Below the pieces are notes generated by a model. The model did not search any database and was not told where the DNA came from. It saw only the letters and a list, made by a program, of their open reading frames with translations. A stretch of DNA of 64,000 nucleotides from Arachis hypogaea (lineage: Eukaryota; Streptophyta; Magnoliopsida; Fabales; Fabaceae), in contig NC_092053.1 of NCBI RefSeq assembly GCF_003086295.3, positions 90,616,745 through 90,680,744 of the forward strand. Reading direction: 5' to 3'. How positions within the stretch are numbered: position 1 is the stretch's first letter; each line of letters opens with the position of its first letter. Both the position numbers and the translations under genes were made by a program. Of this stretch, positions 57,109 through 64,000 are shown piece after piece.

Positions 57109-57743
57109 GAGGCCACTATTTATTGAATTATATCTCTTGACGTGTTGAGGTATATTTTGGGCCGGAGGCTATGATTGTTTGAACATGAATGAATTTTGGG
57201 CCGGAGGCCGTGATTGGATAAGTTGCACCCCTTGGTAAGTGTGGTGAAAATTGATATGTATTAATGTGTTTTAGTGTGATTGATGAAATTGGAATTTGTA
57301 CGAGAAATGCCCATGATTGAATTTGGGGGTGGATATTATGGTTGGCTTGAAACGTGGGAACTTAGGTGGCCTATTGCTGGGTCGTATATTTGATTAGTAT
57401 GTTGTATATTATTAGGGAAAAGATTGATGTTTGTGAATTAATGATTAAAGAACTAGATGGGGTTAAAATTGAGACAAATGGGTAGAGAAAAGATCCATAG
57501 GACGAGCAATGATCACTATTGTTAAACGAATTTGCTATATTATATATATATATATATCCTTTTATAACAATTCTGACACCCATATACTGAAACCGTGTGG
57601 TTAGGTTCTCACCCCTTACAACCTTATCTTTTTTCAAGAAACGGACGGGAAGCTTAAGAAGATTTTACTGAGCATTTGGTTGTGTTGGATGGTGGGAACA
57701 TAGGAAGAGAGGTTTCTAATGGAATTGCCATGGTTATGACTAC
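57109..57743 (+). repeat. Duplicate of the Tekay-type LTR right part
   Basis: It corresponds to 40998-41634. The TA run near 57538 differs in length by one base. Confidence 0.85.
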
Positions 57744-59591
57744 TCCCTTTGAATTTTTTCCAACTACTTACACCCTTGACAAGCTTCTTCAAGTTCTATT
57801 CCTTGTTCACTAACTTCTTCTGTATATTCCTTATTGCTCAAGTTTTATCTCGAAGGTTGTGCACAGTTCTCCTCAATATCAATTTCACACTTTATGGAGG
57901 AAGGCTCAACAATCTCAATGAGATCATTGATTGGAGTGGAATCATCCTGAATAATAGAGTCTATGTCTTGCTCAACTCCTCCTAAACTTTTAACCACTCC
58001 TTCCAATTTAACGCATTCAACAATCTCCCATTATTGCATTTCACACCTTGACTCCTCTTCTTTCTCCTAAGGCTCCAAGTTCCCTTTTACACTACGCTCG
58101 TTTGTTGAAACTAGTTTTTCACATCCTCTAATGGGAGTGCTTTGATTGAATGAAAGTAGTGAGGCTAAACGAGTTAAGGCTTCGGCTAAGGTAGCGATGA
58201 TAGCGTCGTGACGCTTGATTGATTCTTGTTGTTCTCAGAGAATGGATCGAAGCTCCTCTTGCTCTTGGATTGATGGTTGGAACACTTCTTCCATGAGGGG
58301 TTGTAGTAGAAAGGAGGATTCATTGTGTGGGAGAAAATCTTCAAATATGGGAGGTGGTTCAAAAGGGTGAGAATATTGAAGTGGTGTATACAGAGGTAAT
58401 TGTTCAAGAAGGTTATGGGAGTAGTGATGTTGAGATGATGGTGGTTCAAAGTATGGTTGTTCATGAGGCTCACAAGGTTGGTGATAAGTCTTACAAGGTT
58501 GATTGTAAGGTTCATAAAGTTGGTTGGAAGGTGGATACAAAGTTGGATCCAATGGAGGTGATTGGTGGTGGAGTGAGGCTATAGAGTATTGTGGTTAAAG
58601 ACAACGTTGAGGATGAGATTCATAGAAATATAGTGATTGAGGTTCATAACCATAGCAAGGGTCACCATATCCATTGGGTTGATATGTACTATAGGAGGAG
58701 GCATGATCATAGTAGGATGGAGGAGAACATTTCCTTGAGGATTTTCCGTATGCATGTGGCTCCTCCCTCAAATGATAATTCAATCCTTGGTACAAACCAT
58801 CATTGAAATTGCCATTTCCTACAACATTTCTACAATTATACCTAAAACCATAACGATGAAAATTCATAAAGAAGATAGATAATAGAAACAAAAGATGTCA
58901 AGAAATAAAGAAAAACCAACTATTAACTACTAACAAAAATCAAGAAATAACCAAAAAGAAGTTATTCACACTATTCATATATTCATAATAACCAATAATA
59001 AGCACACATTGCAAATTTTCCGGCAACGGCGCCAAAAACATGATGCAGGCTAGATACTGGTTTAGAAATTCACAAGTTATAAAACTCAAATTCATCAATA
59101 GTATAGCCCTAAACCGGAAAATAACCCTATCAAAGTTTAGAAAATTGTCACAATTTAAATCAAATATTGGGAGTTTTAAATCCCGGGCCATTCTCCCAAG
59201 GAATTGTAATCGGCTGCACAAGTATTATTGGCTATGAGAAAATGCGAGTTTGATCGCAATAAACAAGAATTCAAATAGCAAGAATTAAATAAGCATGCAA
59301 AAAATTAAACTAAAAGCAATTAAGGCAAAGGAAAAGAAATTCAAATGCAAGAAGGATCTTGGCAAGGGTTCAGAGTCAAGGATCACTATCCTTGTCATCA
59401 ACCACAAACATGGCAATTATGAAGAGTTAATCCCACTTTGTTAATTCCTAAACATTGGAAAAAGTTAAGTAGGCATAATTGATCTCATTACACAAATCCT
59501 AACCAACTCACTAATTAGGCTTAGTGAAAGGATAACGTTAGAGGAAACAAAATCAACTAACAACCTTAAATCACCAATAAATATTGAACAT
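57744..59591 (-). mobile_element. Duplicate of the truncated non-autonomous element
   Basis: It corresponds to 41635-43481: accessory ORF up to 58891, PBS before 59041 and LTR 59041-59591. The nonsense codons are the same as in the first copy. Confidence 0.85.
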
Positions 59592-60717
59592 TGGTGCATG
59601 AAATTGAACTCGCACAACTTCACCGGTAAGTGCACCGGGTCGTCCAAGTAATACTTCAGGCGAGTGAGGGACGATCCCATGAGGATTGTTGTATTGAGCA
59701 AGCAGTGGTTATCCTGCAAATCTTAGTCAGGCGAATAGAAAGATAGTGGTTGTTGTTGTAGGCGCATAAACAAAATAATAAAGAAAATAGTAAAGAATTG
59801 ATGTAGAAATAATTAATGAGAAATCAGTTAAGACTTTGGAGATGCTTTATCTTTCTGGATTAATACTTCTTACAGACTACTTTAACAACGAAGGATTCAT
59901 TCTATGGTAAAGCACTAAAGCTGTAAGTGATTAACTCCAGTCCTCTAAGCAAGTTAATCTCCTCTAATCCACATCAAATGCCGTTGTTAACGGTCATTTA
60001 ATGTGAACGAGGGTGAAGCTCACGCAATTAATTCTCTTTTGATCTTACTCAAAACGCCATAAACAAGGTCAGATCTTCTGGATCGAAGAATGAAGCTCAA
60101 TATTCTAGCCTTAACGCCATAGAAACCTCATTACCCATAACTAATGAGATTATATGTCACATATCCCAATTAGCCCAGATAAATTATTAGTTTAGGAGAT
60201 GTATTCTCAAGCTTTAACTCAATACTATCCGGTCAATACTCGCAAGAACTCATGTAGAATAAGGGGTCTTACTTTCGTTCTACCCCAGATTCATTTAGAT
60301 GAAGAATGACAATACATCATAGAATAGAATCAAACACATATTAAAATAGAGAAGTAATCATATTAATCCATAGGACAAGCACAGCTCCTAACCTTAACTT
60401 AGGAGGTTTAGTTTCTCATAATTTAAGAAGAAAACTTAGGTGTCTGGTAGTAAAAGATTGATCCTCTAAACCTAAGTGATCTCCTCTATAAATAGAAGAT
60501 GCTAACCCTAAAAGATATTAATTTAAAATTAAAAAGTACAAGGATAAACAAAACTAAGCTAAGGAGTGCTAAAATCCACTTTGGGCCCACTTTGGTCATG
60601 TGCTTCATCCAAGCCTGGCGTTCAACTTGGAGAAATGGCGTTGAACCCCAGTTAGTGGGTGAATGCGCTGCTCCCTTGGTCCCTTGGTGGCGTTGAATGC
60701 CAGTTTTGGACGTTCAT
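59592..60717 (-). repeat. Duplicate of the partial FIDEL-like LTR
   Basis: It corresponds to 43482-44607 with a constant offset of 16110. I saw no differences in the lines compared. Confidence 0.85.
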
Positions 60718-63350
60718 TATAACACCCCAATTAACCTAAGCCTTACCTCTAGCCGTAAAGCAAAGGTCAACCAAAGGTTACGACCATTCTAAGGCTTATA
60801 CATATTTATATAGAAAGAAATAATATATTCTAGAAGCCTGATGAAGGATATAGCTCAAAAACAGGATTTGAAAAGTGCAAAACGTACTAGCGAAGCTACT
60901 AACATAAAGTGACTGAAGTAGGTACCATATAACAAAATATCATAGTATAATATCATGAGAATCTAGCCACGGCTCACGGAGTTTAAGCCGGCTAGCCATA
61001 TACAGACCGTACATGAAACCAGACAGTAAAACAGCTTATACAAGTATTTTTCTCTCAATACATGCCTCTAGGCTAAAACAAAATACAAAAGTGAGAGATG
61101 TTTAAACAAAATAAATCAATAAGACTCCAAAAGATATCCGGATCCTCCGCTTCTGTCACCATCAAAGCAACTCACCGAGGTAGGTTGCAACCTGTATCTG
61201 AAAACCAACAACAAAGTATGGAATGAGAACCGGAGGTTCTCAGTATGGTAACAGTGCCCAATGATGTAAGATGTAAGGCTCCGGGACGCCGAAAAAAATC
61301 CTAGAACTTCACATCACATACGGATATTCAAGCTTAGAACAAAATAAATAAATATATAAAGAACTTAAACCATAAACCAGGTTATCTAAACTTAGGGAAA
61401 ATTCTAATTAATGCTAATCACACTACTGTATCTCACGGCCTTCGCCAACCTAACCTCCGTGCGATCCCATCGCCACCACCTACCTAACCTCCTCAGCACG
61501 ATACAAACACAGATAAATGCAAACAAGTAAAACACAGATAGTATTCATTTACAGCAAGTAATTCAAGAAGCAAGTAGGCATATTATACAATTAGGCAAGC
61601 TCAAGTAAACAAAGCAAGCAAGCATATAGAAGATGCATATGATCAATGTCTGTCCTAATGGTTGTGATATCACATGTCGGTTATCGCCAAACCCGACAGA
61701 AAATCCGGTCGACAACTTCCAGATTAGTCTCTCTATTGCGCATAAGGAGGAAAATTCTGAGGGATGAGTGCCCTACCACCTTCTCCTTTCAGAGGGAAAT
61801 ATTTTGAGGGAGCGTGCCTTACCACCTTCCTCTGGTTGCCGCATGATTCCATGGGTTAGTGCCCTACCACCTTGCAATAAAAGAGAAGTCGCATTTTCAG
61901 GAGGAATAATTCCGATGGATAAGTGCCCTACCACCTCCTCCTTTCAGAGGGAAATATTCTGAGGGAGCGTGCCCTACCACCTACCTCTGGTTGCGAGAAA
62001 TATGAGTGAGAAGCCCAGCTTCAACTCTCACACCCGAACGTAGGCGGGAGACTGGCACAGCCCCTACGACGGAGAACAATGCATATCGTAATCACATATT
62101 CAATCTCAGAGGCCACTGCTCATAGCACCCTTCCACTCATACTCGTCACAACCATTCTCAATTCACAACTTCCTATTCCGAACTCACTAGTTTTTCACTT
62201 TCTCAATTCATATAACATTCTTCTTTTGCACTCCACCAAATCCAGCCTCAGTACACTAGAAACCTAAGCCTCTGTTCTCTAACTTTTCAAAATAACATCA
62301 CTAAATCCCTTAAGTTCTCTCCATATATTCTCATACCCAAAAAAATTATGTCCAAGAGTCTTAAAATGGTGTTATAGAAGCTTACAATCTTGTTGGGAAG
62401 GTGAAACATTTGAAAAGTTTTAAATTTGAGAAACAGCGCGTGTGCGTACGCACAGGGGTGTGCGTGCACACGCCCAGGAAGTTTCAAAACGTGTGCGTAC
62501 GCACAGGGGTGTGCGTACGCACATGTACCAAAATTCACAATGTCTGTTCACTCGCACAACCTGTGCTAGTACCCCCAACAGACTAACCTTCCCAACGTGT
62601 GCGTACGCACAGGTTGTAAAACTTCCTTGGTATGTGCGTGTGCGCAAGGCTGTGCGTATGCACATACCAGAAATCATAAAATTCTGCAACTCTGCAAAAT
62701 TTCCAGATTTTGACACCAATCTTTGAATGATCATAACTTCCTCTACAAATATCCAAATTTTACAAACCTTATATCAAATCGAAGGGTTTTCAATAATCTT
62801 TATTTCTAAACCCAAATTCAACAAATTTTGAAAACCGAGGCAAAAATTATGATCAGACAAAGTTTACCAAAAATATATTTTTAACCAAAAGTTCACAAAT
62901 TCCAACTCTTCCCAATTTCTCAACTCAAACCAACCAAAACCAAATAAAACCATTCCAAATTCCATTTTTCATCAACATCTAACCTTTATATCATATTACA
63001 CTTTGCATACCATTAATTTCATCACACTTCCTCATTCTCGATCTCAACATCAATCATATAGCACTAAAATCAACCCTCCACCAATACTTTCATTAATCCT
63101 AAATCTATCAATATCAATCATCATAACCAATATTATTTCATCTTAATCTATATATTTCACACCTAAAATTACTCAACCATTACACCACATATTACCACCA
63201 ATCCATAATTTAGCAACACATAACATCATCAATTCCATATACCAAATTCTACTTGTAAACTCAAATCTCAACAATTTACATCACAAACTATCATCCCACT
63301 ATACTCTCTCAACATCAATAAACCCCATCAACCATTAACAATCCTCAACA
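60718..63350 (-). repeat. Duplicate of the Tekay-type solo LTR
   Basis: It corresponds to 44608-47238, including the minisatellite (about 61750-61987) and the TGCGTACGCA array (about 62434-62669). A few single-base homopolymer differences occur. Confidence 0.85.
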
Positions 63351-63355
63351 GTCAT

Positions 63356-64000
63356 TGGTGCACGAAATTGTGATGTCCAGGCTCGAACAATCCCTGGCAA
63401 CGTGAGCAACTTGGTACGCGTAATCGTGATTACACTTTAATTATGTAAAATTCATGGCTCTTTCTTTCCCTGGCAATGGCGCCAAGAACATGGTTCCAAT
63501 ACCATGGTTCACAACTTTGATACAACTAACTAGCAAGTGTACTAGGTCGTCCAAGTAATACCTTACGTGAGTAAGGGTCGAATCCCAAGGAGATTGCTGG
63601 TATGAAGCAAGCTATGGTCACCTTGCAAATCTCAGTTAGGCAGATATAAATTGATAATGATGTTTTCGAATAATAAATAATAGAATAGGGATAGAAGTAC
63701 TTATGTAAATCATTGGTGAGAATTTCAGATAAGCGAATGGAGATGCTTTCGTTCCTCTGAACCTCTGCTTTCCTGCTATCTTCATCCAATCAGTCTTACT
63801 CCTTTCCATGGCTGGCTTTATGCAAGGGCATCACCGTTGTCAGTGGCTACATCCCCTCCTCTCAGTGAAAAATATGCTCACATGCTCTGTCACAGCACGG
63901 CTAATCATCTGTCGGTTCTCGATCATGCTGGAATAGGATTCACCCTCCTTTTGCGTCTGGCACTAACGCCCAGAACTCGCGAGTTTGAAGCTCGTCACAG
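63356..64000 (-). repeat. Duplicate of the FIDEL-like LTR (cut by the window end)
   Basis: It corresponds to 47244-47887, including the tandem PBS/LTR-edge units. Confidence 0.85.

Larger units (their letters stand above)
51033..64000 (+). repeat. Second copy of about 34891-47887 (probable assembly duplication)
   Basis: The whole right contig follows 34891-47887 in order and orientation. The offset is 16149 at its start, 16133 near 52316, 16109 near 57749 and 16113 at its end. Nearly all differences I saw are one-base indels, mainly losses, concentrated in the first 6.5 kb after the gap. Beyond about 57.7 kb only a few homopolymer-type indels remain. The elements in it are listed briefly below and should not be counted as separate insertions. 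Confidence 0.9.

Overview
This window is plant nuclear heterochromatin built almost entirely of nested transposable elements. I found no intact host gene, tRNA, rRNA or CRISPR array. The LTR families point to a legume, most likely peanut or a wild Arachis species; this is from memory of FIDEL-type LTRs, which begin TGATGAGCGGATAATTTA. The evidence for the layout is direct: TG..CA LTR ends, target-site duplications (TSDs), primer-binding sites (PBS) resembling the tRNA-Asp complement, polypurine tracts (PPT), a CACTA terminal inverted repeat and captured exons with splice sites.

Layout: 1-2122 is the 3' end of a + strand Athila-like element (LTR 629-2122). 2123-2738 is possible host DNA with a TATA box. 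2739-4641 is a degenerate DNA transposon carrying a receptor-like-protein fragment. 5540-9096 plus 41003-41634 is a chromovirus (Tekay-type) LTR split by a 31.9-kb nest. The nest is: a non-autonomous Athila-like element (9097-40997, minus, TSD GAGGC); inside it a CACTA transposon (11787-35705, TSD AGT); inside that a solo LTR (12024-13743, TSD CTATG), a Helitron-like element (13982-18911) and an Athila-like element of autonomous structure (22926-35460, minus, TSD CTACA). The last has a gag-pol frame of 1830 codons and a third ORF. It carries nine nonsense codons and no frameshift. The CACTA body also holds fragments of SAC-phosphatase, DJ-1-like, Nudix-like and polygalacturonase genes.

Right of the nest are a truncated non-autonomous element (about 41635-43481), a partial FIDEL-like LTR (43482-44607), a minus-strand Tekay-type solo LTR (44608-47238) and a FIDEL-like LTR with 3' internal sequence (47244-50032). 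A gap of 1000 N follows (50033-51032). Everything after it (51033-64000) repeats about 34891-47887 with mostly single-base indels concentrated next to the gap. This looks like an unmerged contig overlap, not biology.

The most interesting signals are: unrelated LTR families that carry arrays of short GC-rich palindromes; a second polypurine tract about 1.43 kb from the first in two families; an accessory ORF shared by two non-autonomous families; tandem PBS/LTR-edge units; a conserved box about 175 bp inside four LTR types; and multi-gene capture with a SAC/DJ-1 junction.
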